DNA from: Deltaproteobacteria bacterium | Lineage (GTDB): Bacteria > Desulfobacterota > G020345765 | Length of the DNA: 12,512 nt | Direction: 5' to 3' | NCBI GenBank assembly: GCA_030616835.1 | Contig: JAUWWP010000040.1 | Coordinates: 1 to 12,512, forward strand | Shown: positions 6,070 through 11,887 of the stretch, piece by piece | How positions within the stretch are numbered: position 1 is the stretch's first letter | Layout: every line of letters starts with the position of its first letter | Made by a program: the position numbers and the translations under genes | The notes under the pieces: model-generated | Told to the model about the DNA's origin: nothing | The model's database searches: none | The model's input: only the letters and a program-made list of their open reading frames with translations

Positions 6070-6939
6070 ATGCTAAAGACCTTTGCGAAGATAATTCCCA
6101 TCATATTGCTCCTTTTGATAGGTACCTATTTTGCCTATATAAAGATCTTTCAGCTCGAGCCCTCAGCTAAAATCACCCAATTGAAGGGAAAAGTGGAAAA
6201 AAGGACAAAAGAGGGGCGATGGATTCCAGTTCATATTGGAAGCAGGCTCACTATAGATGAGGGGGTGAAGACCGGGAGGGAATCGGAAGTCACTATGACC
6301 CTTGCTGATCAATCCACAGTTAAGATTGAAAAGGAATCCGAGCTATCGGTAAAGGAGATGACCGAGGCAGTAGCCAGATTCAAGCTAAAAATGGGGAAGC
6401 TCACCGCAGATGTGAAGGAGAGCAAGAAAAGACAATTTAAAATTGAGACCGAAGGAAGCGATGCGGTAGTGACCACAAAGCATGGGATATTCGTCATGAC
6501 CTCTACCGGGAAGGGGACAGTTGTGGTAGCCACAAAAACCGGGGATGTAGAGCTTAAGGCTAAGGAAAAAGTGGTAAAGGTCTCTGCGGGAACCCAATCC
6601 AAGGTATTGCCCGGGGAGGTACCCAAGGAGGCAGAGGTCATACCTAAATCGGTATTTTTAAAGGTCGATTGGCCGCCTACCAGAAAATTGAATGTGAAAG
6701 AAGCTACTATCAGGGGGACTACCGATGTGGGGGCTATGGTGAGCATAAATGGGGTCAGGGTTGCGGTGGATCCCACCGGAAGGTTTGAGGCCAATATTGT
6801 TTTAGAGGAGGGACACAATAAAATTCGAGTAGTTACTGAAGATGCGGTTAGGAATATAAAAGAAGAAACCTCACCAGAACTTATAGTGGATACTGAGGGC
6901 GCGGATCTCAAGATAAAGGCCAAGGATCTGTGGAAATGA
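6070..6939 (+). CDS. Membrane-anchored FecR-domain protein with Ig-like C-terminus
   Basis: The 289-residue product has one N-terminal hydrophobic helix (about 7-25) without a lipobox or obvious signal-peptidase site, so it is probably anchored with its bulk outside the cytoplasm. Residues about 33-180 form a FecR-type beta domain (GKVEKRT, GSRLTIDEGVKTGRESEVTMTLADQSTVKI, then a long run of beta strands). Residues about 195-275 resemble a small Ig-like module (VSINGVRVAVDPTGRFEANI, then EGHNKIRVVTEDAVRN). AGGTGG 5 nt before the ATG is a good ribosome binding site, and the 7-nt gap to the kinase implies cotranscription. No ECF sigma factor or TonB receptor is nearby, so the classical FecR role does not fit; it may be a structural or sensory partner of the kinase. 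Confidence 0.85.
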   Translation: MLKTFAKIIPIILLLLIGTYFAYIKIFQLEPSAKITQLKGKVEKRTKEGRWIPVHIGSRLTIDEGVKTGRESEVTMTLADQSTVKIEKESELSVKEMTEAVARFKLKMGKLTADVKESKKRQFKIETEGSDAVVTTKHGIFVMTSTGKGTVVVATKTGDVELKAKEKVVKVSAGTQSKVLPGEVPKEAEVIPKSVFLKVDWPPTRKLNVKEATIRGTTDVGAMVSINGVRVAVDPTGRFEANIVLEEGHNKIRVVTEDAVRNIKEETSPELIVDTEGADLKIKAKDLWK

Positions 6940-7029
6940 ATCAAAATAATATGTTTATGTTAAAAACTATACACCAGATTCGTAATTTCCTCCTCACAAT
7001 CAGACAACTACTGTCTCAATTGTTAACCC

Positions 7030-7054
7030 TGTCTCATTTATAGTAAATGAGACA
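7030..7054. promoter_or_regulatory. Perfect TGTCTCATTTA/TAAATGAGACA palindrome, putative activator site
   Basis: Two 11-bp arms (7030-7040 and 7044-7054) pair perfectly around TAG. TGTCTCA-spacer-TGAGACA dyads are typical of NtrC-family enhancer sites, and this one lies about 230 nt upstream of the -24 element of the sigma-54 promoter. A stem-loop in RNA, for example downstream of the FecR-like gene, is the alternative. No sigma-54 activator gene is in the window. Confidence 0.55.
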
Positions 7055-7168
7055 TTGCATTCACATTGGCTTAATCAGACCTATTACTATAACATTCAAT
7101 AATATTGGGTGCGATAGCGCAAGTTCGGATCGTCCTGGGGCATAATCCGAGTGAAACGTGTCTTGTAC

Positions 7169-7197
7169 TGTTTCATTTAAGCTTATGGAATGAGACA
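7169..7197. promoter_or_regulatory. Second TGTTTCATT/AATGAGACA dyad, putative activator site
   Basis: Arms TGTTTCATT (7169-7177) and AATGAGACA (7189-7197) differ from perfect symmetry by one base and repeat the words of the 7030-7054 palindrome, with an 11-nt rather than 7-nt spacer. It is about 90 nt upstream of the -24 element, a normal enhancer distance. Paired dyads are usual for cooperative activator binding. Confidence 0.5.
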
Positions 7198-7284
7198 TGT
7201 TCTAGCTTCTATTTATTCGTGGTGATTATGTTTAATGTCTTTGTTTTCAAGGAATTAGAGATATTATCGAGATCAAGACAGGTT

Positions 7285-7300
7285 TGGCATATTCTTTGCT
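7285..7300 (+). promoter_or_regulatory. Sigma-54 (RpoN) -24/-12 promoter
   Basis: TGGCAT-N5-TTGCT matches the TGGCAC-N5-TTGCA/T consensus at all invariant positions, with GG (7286-7287) and GC (7298-7299) exactly 10 nt apart. Transcription should start near 7310-7312, giving a leader of about 200 nt before the second kinase that includes the flavoprotein remnant. The two TGAGACA dyads upstream support the call, because sigma-54 promoters require distal activators. Confidence 0.75.
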
Positions 7301-7337
7301 AAATATAAGAATTAAATAGTAATATATAAGAGGCTGA

Positions 7338-7538
7338 AGAAAAGAAGTTTTAGGAATTTATGGAAGCCCCCAAAAGGAGGGAAATTGCGTCTTTAAAGCC
7401 CGGGAAGGGGCCCATTCGGTCGGGGTAGAGATTTCTTTACTTTGTGGCCACAATCTAAAGATGTCTGCCTGTTGGGAGTGTGGTGGATGTAAAAAAACAG
7501 GAATATGTGTCGATGGGAATGAATCCTTCGGAGATTAA
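7338..7538 (+). pseudogene. N-terminal remnant of an NADPH-dependent FMN reductase / iron-sulfur flavoprotein
   Basis: The frame open from 7338 to the TAA at 7536 encodes EVLGIYGSPQKEGN, then GVEISLL...LKMSA, then CWECGGCKKTGICV. This order matches the first 55-60 residues of flavodoxin-fold NADPH-dependent FMN reductases: a GSPRKxGN-type FMN phosphate loop followed by a C-x2-C-x2-C-x5-C cluster. Homology ends at about 7511; the usual KDDM block and the remaining 120 or so residues are absent. No start codon exists in frame before the GSP loop (the preceding in-frame TGA is at 7335), although a CTG at 7334 would join it if one A of the A4 run were removed. It sits right behind the sigma-54 promoter, whose original target it may have been. 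From 7513 it overlaps the kinase gene in another frame. Confidence 0.75.
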
Positions 7539-8286
7539 AACCCAGGAAGAGCTAATAAAGGCATTTGAGGAGACAAAAAAACAGCTCCTTCAATCCTGGA
7601 AGCTGGCAGAGCTGGGCATGATGGCTGGTTCTATAATTCATGAGCTGAATCAACCCCTGTTTGGAATTAAGTCCTTTGCCCAATTGATACTGGAGGATTT
7701 AAGGGAGGATAGCCCCATAAGAAGACAGGTAGAGCTGATACTTAAGCAATCTATTGTTATGGAAAAGATTATGGGGAGGATTTTGGAATTCTCCCGCCGA
7801 CCTAAAGGTGAGTTTCAACCAGTAAATATAAATCAACCAATAGAGGCAGCACTCGAATTAATGTCCCCTAGATTAAAAGGATCCAATATTTCGATAGAGA
7901 AATCCCTTGACCCGGCACTTCCCAAGGTCATGGGAGATTCCAATCAACTCCAGCAGGTATCTGTAAATTTAATTGACAATGCCCGGGATGCCATAGATGG
8001 GGTTAAAAAGGGCATAATCGGGGTCAAAACCTCATCCATAAATGAGGGGAAGAACATAGAGATTCTAATCTATGATAATGGATGTGGGATCCCTCCGGTC
8101 GATAGTAAAAGGGTCTTCGAGCCCTTCTATTCGACAAAAGAAGCAGAGAAGGGCACTGGTCTGGGGCTCTTTATCTCTCGGGAGATAATAAATGGGCATT
8201 CAGGGAGGATTGAAATTATCGAAGAAGATGCCCGAGTTCCCGAACCCAGGACAGTTTTTAGAATAGTGCTCCCTGCATGTTATTAG
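7513..8286 (+). CDS. Soluble histidine kinase without sensor domain
   Basis: The 257-residue protein has a short coiled-coil start (8-35), HisKA with H43 in IIHELNQPLFGIKS, and HATPase with N-box NLIDNARDA (152-160, N156), G1 DNGCGIP (188-194), F-box FEPFY (202-206) and G2 GTGLGL (214-219). There is no membrane helix, PAS or other input domain, so it must sense through a partner or act as a relay. The frame stays open upstream to a GTG at 7480, but that stretch overlaps the flavoprotein remnant in another frame. I prefer the ATG at 7513: homology of the remnant ends there and AGGA lies 10 nt upstream. The core resembles the first kinase (LLQSxKxAxxGxxAG, DxNQLQQV). It precedes a REC-HD-GYP gene, its likely partner. 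Confidence 0.92.
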   Translation: MGMNPSEIKTQEELIKAFEETKKQLLQSWKLAELGMMAGSIIHELNQPLFGIKSFAQLILEDLREDSPIRRQVELILKQSIVMEKIMGRILEFSRRPKGEFQPVNINQPIEAALELMSPRLKGSNISIEKSLDPALPKVMGDSNQLQQVSVNLIDNARDAIDGVKKGIIGVKTSSINEGKNIEILIYDNGCGIPPVDSKRVFEPFYSTKEAEKGTGLGLFISREIINGHSGRIEIIEEDARVPEPRTVFRIVLPACY

Positions 8287-8296
8287 ACCCAAATAA

Positions 8297-8340
8297 TGCA
8301 TTAATGCAGGGTTCAATTCCTTCGACAGGCTCAGGACAGG
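8297..8340. repeat. TGCATTAATGCA palindrome and CTCAGGACAGG element
   Basis: A perfect 12-bp palindrome at 8297-8308 is followed by CCTTCGACAGG-CTCAGGACAGG (8319-8340), a member of the dispersed GGACAGG family. Between it and the next start lies TTCGGAT...GCATAATC (8344-8364), which resembles 7124-7147. The gap between the kinase and the HD-GYP gene is therefore mostly repeat sequence; no promoter is evident. Confidence 0.6.
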
Positions 8341-8377
8341 CAATTCGGATGTTTACGCATAATCTGGGTTAAATTTT

Positions 8378-9373
8378 ATGAAGGAAAAAAAACCCAAGAT
8401 ATTGATAATCGATGATGAGGAGGTGATTCTGACTGTCCTCCAGGAGCTTTTTACGCGCGAGGGCTATGAGGTGGCTATTGCCCGGAGCGGCGAGAAGGGG
8501 ATAGAAATTTTTCAGCAGGATGAATTCAACCTGGCCATCATAGATAAGAACTTAGAGGGCCGCTCCGGGATAGATATTCTAAAAACCGTTAAGGAAATCA
8601 ATCCCAATGTAGAGGCTATGATAATAACCGGCTATGCCTCCCTGGAATCTGCTATTGAATCCATCAGACTGGGAGCCTATGACTACATCCTCAAGCCAAT
8701 TGAGAGCCTGAGTGGAATAGCAGAAAGGGTTAAAAGAGCCCTGGAAAAGCAGAGGATGGCTGAGGGAAAGATAAGGCTTCTGGAGAAATTAAGGCATTCC
8801 CATGAAGAGCTTGAGAGGGCATACCTTGAGACCCTTAAGGTTGTAGCCAACACCATAGAGGCCAAGGACCCCTATACAAGAGGCCATATCGACAGGGTAA
8901 TGAGCCTTTCGGTCAAGGTTGGTGAGGAGCTCGGCCTTAGATCTGAGGAGCTCCGTGATATTCAATTTGCCAGTGTTCTTCACGATATTGGGAAGATCAC
9001 AATTAGGGCAGATGTCTTGACAAAACCGGGAAGGTTAAGCAACAAAGAATATGAGCATATACAGGGGCACTCTCTATCAGGTGCAAAAATAATTGAGGGG
9101 GTAGATTTTCTTAAGGATGCGCTTCCCTTAGTAAAGCATCACCAGGAAAGGTATGATGGCACAGGATATCCAGATGGCCTGAAGGGAGAGAATATACCTT
9201 TAGGTGCAAGGATTATAACAACAGTTGATAGCTATGATGCTATGCTTTCCGACCGCCCCTATAGAAAGGAAATGTCGGTGGAGGAGGCGATAGAAGAGCT
9301 AACAAGGAATGTAGGGAAGCATTTTGATGGAAGGGTGGTCGATGCCCTTATCAGGAAAATAAAATATGGATAA
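8378..9373 (+). CDS. Response regulator with REC and HD-GYP c-di-GMP phosphodiesterase domains
   Basis: The 331-residue protein has a complete receiver (about 7-123: acidic pair D12/D13, phosphoacceptor D56 in IDKNL, T84 in TGYAS, K106 in KPIE), a coiled-coil connector (124-150) and an HD-GYP domain (about 150-328). The HD-GYP motifs are intact: RGHIDRV (H170), HDIGK (H202/D203), GHSLSG (H231), KHHQERYDGTGYPDG (H254/H255 and the GYP at 263-265), and the DSYDAMLSDRPYR block. It should hydrolyse cyclic di-GMP (to pGpG or GMP) when its receiver is phosphorylated, linking the kinases to biofilm or motility control. The ribosome binding site is poor. It follows the soluble kinase by 91 nt. Confidence 0.95.
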   Translation: MKEKKPKILIIDDEEVILTVLQELFTREGYEVAIARSGEKGIEIFQQDEFNLAIIDKNLEGRSGIDILKTVKEINPNVEAMIITGYASLESAIESIRLGAYDYILKPIESLSGIAERVKRALEKQRMAEGKIRLLEKLRHSHEELERAYLETLKVVANTIEAKDPYTRGHIDRVMSLSVKVGEELGLRSEELRDIQFASVLHDIGKITIRADVLTKPGRLSNKEYEHIQGHSLSGAKIIEGVDFLKDALPLVKHHQERYDGTGYPDGLKGENIPLGARIITTVDSYDAMLSDRPYRKEMSVEEAIEELTRNVGKHFDGRVVDALIRKIKYG

Positions 9374-9385
9374 AGAGTTTCGGAT

Positions 9386-9407
9386 GGGCTGACCTCTGCG
9401 TCAGCCC
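9386..9407. repeat. GGGCTGAC-GTCAGCCC hairpin after the HD-GYP gene
   Basis: A perfect 8-bp stem with a 6-nt loop starts 12 nt after the HD-GYP stop codon. A weak terminator is possible, but TAACTTGGG rather than a T-run follows. Confidence 0.5.
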
Positions 9408-9427
9408 TAACTTGGGAAATAAAAACT

Positions 9428-9469
9428 TGTCCTGAGCCCTTCGACAAGCTTAGGACAGGATTGTCGAAG
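9428..9469. repeat. Overlapping inverted repeats with pseudoknot geometry (GGACAGG family)
   Basis: Stem 1 pairs TGTCCTGAGC (9428-9437) with GCTTAGGACA (9448-9457) with one G-T wobble. Its 10-nt loop contains CTTCGACAA (9439-9447), which pairs perfectly with TTGTCGAAG (9461-9469). The second pairing crosses the first, giving H-type pseudoknot geometry or two alternative hairpins. It carries the TAGGACAGG word of the dispersed family and ends two nt before an ATG at 9472. Confidence 0.6.
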
Positions 9470-9471
9470 AA

Positions 9472-9573
9472 ATGGAGCAAAATAAGAAAAGCTATGTAGG
9501 GGTTCGATTTATCGAACCCTCTTTAGGGTCGGATGAATCCGACCCCTACAAACCTGGTTATTATTTGGGATAA
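9472..9573 (+). other. 33-codon open frame from a duplicated gene start
   Basis: The ATG at 9472 begins MEQNKKSYVG, nearly the same as MEHDKKSILV at the start of the next gene (9577). Positions 9470-9493 and 9575-9598 match at about 21 of 24 bases. After AGC the frame enters a GTAGGGG...CCCCTAC palindromic element and stops at TAA 9571, four bases before the real start and in the same frame. It is probably a relic of duplication or element insertion at the 5' end of the receiver gene; translation is possible but unsupported. Confidence 0.45.
9495..9550. repeat. Three-hairpin GTAGGGG/CCCCTAC element
   Basis: Outer arms TGTAGGGG (9495-9502) and CCCCTACA (9543-9550) enclose TTCGATTTATCGAA (9503-9516), CCCT...AGGG (9517-9528) and GTCGGAT-GA-ATCCGAC (9528-9543). 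The outer arms match the edges of the elements at 396-423 and 3200-3227, so this is a longer family member. It lies directly upstream of the stand-alone receiver gene. Confidence 0.7.
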
Positions 9574-9576
9574 AAA

Positions 9577-10062
9577 ATGGAGCATGATAAGAAAAGCATT
9601 TTAGTCATAGACGACGAGGAGGTAATTCTTGATTTCTTTCAGGAGCTATTGAGTAAGGATGGTTATTTAGTGAAGGTGGCCAAAACTGGGGAGGAAGGCT
9701 TAGAGGCCATTAGGGGGGAGTTTTTTAATTTAGCTATCGTAGATAAGAACCTCCCGGGGTTAAGCGGACTTGAGGTAATTAAAAGAGCCAAAAAGCTAAA
9801 TCCGGATACGGAGATAATCATAGTTACCGCATATGGCTCCCTGGAATCTGTTATGGAGGCCATAAAATTAGGGGTACTTAGCTATTTAACTAAGCCCTTT
9901 GAGGATATAAAGAAGGTCAGAGAAAATATTAAAAAGGCCTTGGAAAGGCAGGATAGCAAGTTTGCCTTCCGGAAGCGGATGGAAGAGATGGCTGAAGGCA
10001 ATAAGAGGATGAGGGATCTTAATTTAAGGATAGAAAGCAAATTGAAGAACGTGGAGGAGTAA
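9577..10062 (+). CDS. Stand-alone receiver protein with C-terminal coiled coil
   Basis: The 161-residue product is a single receiver (about 7-125) with all functional residues: D12/D13, D56 in VDKNLPG, T84 in VTAYGS and K106 in TKPFE. A charged helical tail of about 35 residues (127-161) follows, with no output domain. It is therefore a CheY/Spo0F-type phosphate carrier, sink or protein-binding switch. The start ATG is preceded only by a weak TGGGA, and a copy of its 5' end occurs 105 nt upstream. GGAGGA inside its last codons serves as ribosome binding site for the next gene, whose ATG is 3 nt past the stop, so the two are translationally coupled. The receiver is paralogous to those on both sides. 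Confidence 0.9.
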   Translation: MEHDKKSILVIDDEEVILDFFQELLSKDGYLVKVAKTGEEGLEAIRGEFFNLAIVDKNLPGLSGLEVIKRAKKLNPDTEIIIVTAYGSLESVMEAIKLGVLSYLTKPFEDIKKVRENIKKALERQDSKFAFRKRMEEMAEGNKRMRDLNLRIESKLKNVEE

Positions 10063-10065
10063 AAG

Positions 10066-11850
10066 ATGGAGCCCGAGGAAAATATTATTGCCAAATTAAA
10101 CGAAGACCTTAAGAATTTCAAAGATAATCTCGAGAGGAACAACAGCGTATTGGTAATCGACGATGAGGAAGTAATGCTAACCCTCTTTGATGAGCTTCTA
10201 ACCAGGGAAGGATATAAGATCTCGTTAGCCAAGAGTGGGGAGGAGGCTTTGGAGAGCCTTGATTCAACTGCGGTTAATCTCCTCGTGGTAGATAAGAACC
10301 TTCCCGGTATATCAGGATTGGAAACCATCAGGGAGGCAAGACGGATAAACCCGGATATAGAGGCTATGATAATTACCGGATATGCCTCGGTGGATTCAGC
10401 CCTTGAGGCTATCGAGATGGGGGCATATGATTATTTGACAAAGCCATTTGGAAGTCTGGATGTTGTAAAAGGGAAGATAGAGAGGGCCTTAAAGAGGCAG
10501 AATCACACACTAATTAATAAGAAGATAGTGGGTGAGCTAAAAGGGATAACTGAGGGATTGATGAAGGCTGGTGTTCCTGGAGAGGATGGGCGATGGCTAC
10601 TGGGAAAATTTCAGGATGAGCTAAAGAGATTTAAGGAGGAGCTGGGGTGGAAAAATACTGTATTGATAGTTGAAGGGGAAGGAACGGCGAGGGAGGCTAT
10701 GGTAAAATCCCTGAGCGAAAAGGGCTATGATCTTCTATGCAGTAGGAATGCAGATGAAGGGATTCTGACACTGAAGCAGAACTATATCAACTTGCTCTTA
10801 GTTAACAAAGACCTGCCAGATTCTACGGGGTTCGAGCTTATTGATGCTGCCCGCCGAATAGAACCAAACCTATACGCTATAATTATTGCCAATTCTGCCT
10901 CTCTTGATCCAGTCCTCAGGGCCATGGAGGTAGGTGCCTGTGATTATATCCTCAGACCATTAGAGGGGCCTGATGTCCTGGGGGCAAAGGTTAAAAAGGC
11001 ACTCAAGGAGCAGAACGAGAGCCTTAAATATAAGAAATTGATTAATGAGCTAATAAAATTATGGAAGGAGCTTGTTCGCACTAAAGAACCGAAGGAGAAG
11101 AAAAGCTTCTTTGAGGAGATGGTCGAGGATGAAGAAATTATTCGCCAAAGGGAGGAGTCTTATAGAAGACCTGAGGTTAAGAAGAAGGGCTTCCTCGAGG
11201 AAATGATCGAGGCGGAGGAGGGAATTTTTCGCCGGTTGGAGGAGCCTCATAGAAGATCTGAGGTTGAGGAAAAGGCTGAGGTTAAGGCTGAGGAGCCACC
11301 TCCAATAATAGAACCAAAACCCGAAAAAGAGCCAGAACCCGAAGAAATTAAAGGCCGAGTTAGTATTTTAGTAATCGATGATGAGGAGGTGGTGCTTGGG
11401 GTCCTGAGGGAATTATTGACCAAGGAGGGATACAAGGTGTTATTAGCCAGGAGCGGGGAGGAGGGTCTGGAGATCCTAAAAGAGGGCAAAGTCAATTTAA
11501 TTCTCGCCGATAAGAACCTCCCGGGAATCTCTGGACTGGATATGATATGGGCTGCTAAAAAGATAAATCCCGCCATTGAGGCTGTTATAATAACCGGTTA
11601 TGCCTCCATGGAGTCTGCTATATTTGCCATGAGATTAGGGGTCTGTAGCTATCTTATTAAACCATTTGAGAGTATGGATCAGATAAGGGGAGTTATTAAG
11701 GGAGCGCTTAAGAAACAGAGCGAGAGGGTGAGGGCAAGAAAACAATATGAGGATTTCCGGAGGAAAAATGAGGAGTTGATGCGAAGATATTCGGAATTAA
11801 AGGAAAATGCCCGGGCTATGGGAATAGAGGATTTTGAAGAAGGGGAGTAA
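10066..11850 (+). CDS. Triple-receiver protein (REC, degenerate REC, acidic linker, REC)
   Basis: The 594-residue protein has no enzymatic or DNA-binding output. REC1 (about 25-145) is intact: D32/D33, D76, T104, K126. REC2 (about 197-317) has lost every key residue: the acidic pair reads E-G-E (203-205), the phosphoacceptor is N247 in VNKDLP, Thr is A275 and Lys is R297 in LRPLE. REC3 (about 431-550) is intact: D438/D439, D482, T510, K532, followed by a helical tail. Between REC2 and REC3 (340-430) lies a Glu/Lys/Pro-rich linker with a diverged tandem repeat of about 28 residues (KSFFEEMVEDEE, then KGFLEEMIEAEE) and a KPEKEPEPEE stretch. GGAGGA 7 nt upstream gives a good start. It is probably a scaffold or phosphate hub; the output is unknown. 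Confidence 0.9.
   Translation: MEPEENIIAKLNEDLKNFKDNLERNNSVLVIDDEEVMLTLFDELLTREGYKISLAKSGEEALESLDSTAVNLLVVDKNLPGISGLETIREARRINPDIEAMIITGYASVDSALEAIEMGAYDYLTKPFGSLDVVKGKIERALKRQNHTLINKKIVGELKGITEGLMKAGVPGEDGRWLLGKFQDELKRFKEELGWKNTVLIVEGEGTAREAMVKSLSEKGYDLLCSRNADEGILTLKQNYINLLLVNKDLPDSTGFELIDAARRIEPNLYAIIIANSASLDPVLRAMEVGACDYILRPLEGPDVLGAKVKKALKEQNESLKYKKLINELIKLWKELVRTKEPKEKKSFFEEMVEDEEIIRQREESYRRPEVKKKGFLEEMIEAEEGIFRRLEEPHRRSEVEEKAEVKAEEPPPIIEPKPEKEPEPEEIKGRVSILVIDDEEVVLGVLRELLTKEGYKVLLARSGEEGLEILKEGKVNLILADKNLPGISGLDMIWAAKKINPAIEAVIITGYASMESAIFAMRLGVCSYLIKPFESMDQIRGVIKGALKKQSERVRARKQYEDFRRKNEELMRRYSELKENARAMGIEDFEEGE
11098..11268 (+). repeat. In-frame duplicated segment in the receiver-linker
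   Basis: The coding sequence from 11098 repeats from about 11182 with an 84-bp offset (AAGCTTCTTTGAGGAGATG against GGGCTTCCTCGAGGAAATG), plus a one-codon indel later in the copy. Both copies encode [FL]EEM[VI]E.EE and EE..RR.EV motifs. It is a diverged tandem duplication that lengthens the linker. Confidence 0.65.
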
Positions 11851-11887
11851 ATGGGTTTTTGGCCCTACACGGAATATAGTGGGCAGG

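Larger units (their letters stand above)
6945..7283. other. Noncoding control region upstream of the second kinase
   Basis: No gene is supportable here. An open frame at 7105-7302 has no ribosome binding site and an unnatural composition. The region is AT-rich and carries TGTCTCA or TGAGACA words at 7012, 7030, 7048 and 7191, two of them arranged as palindromes. A TTCGGAT...GCATAATC inverted-repeat element at 7124-7155 has a close relative at 8344-8372, upstream of the HD-GYP gene. Confidence 0.6.

Noticed and set aside
7105..7302. Open frame of 65 codons upstream of the second kinase
   Set aside because: No ribosome binding site; it overlaps the dyad and runs through the sigma-54 promoter, and its composition (Phe/Leu/Ser-rich) is not like the neighbouring proteins.
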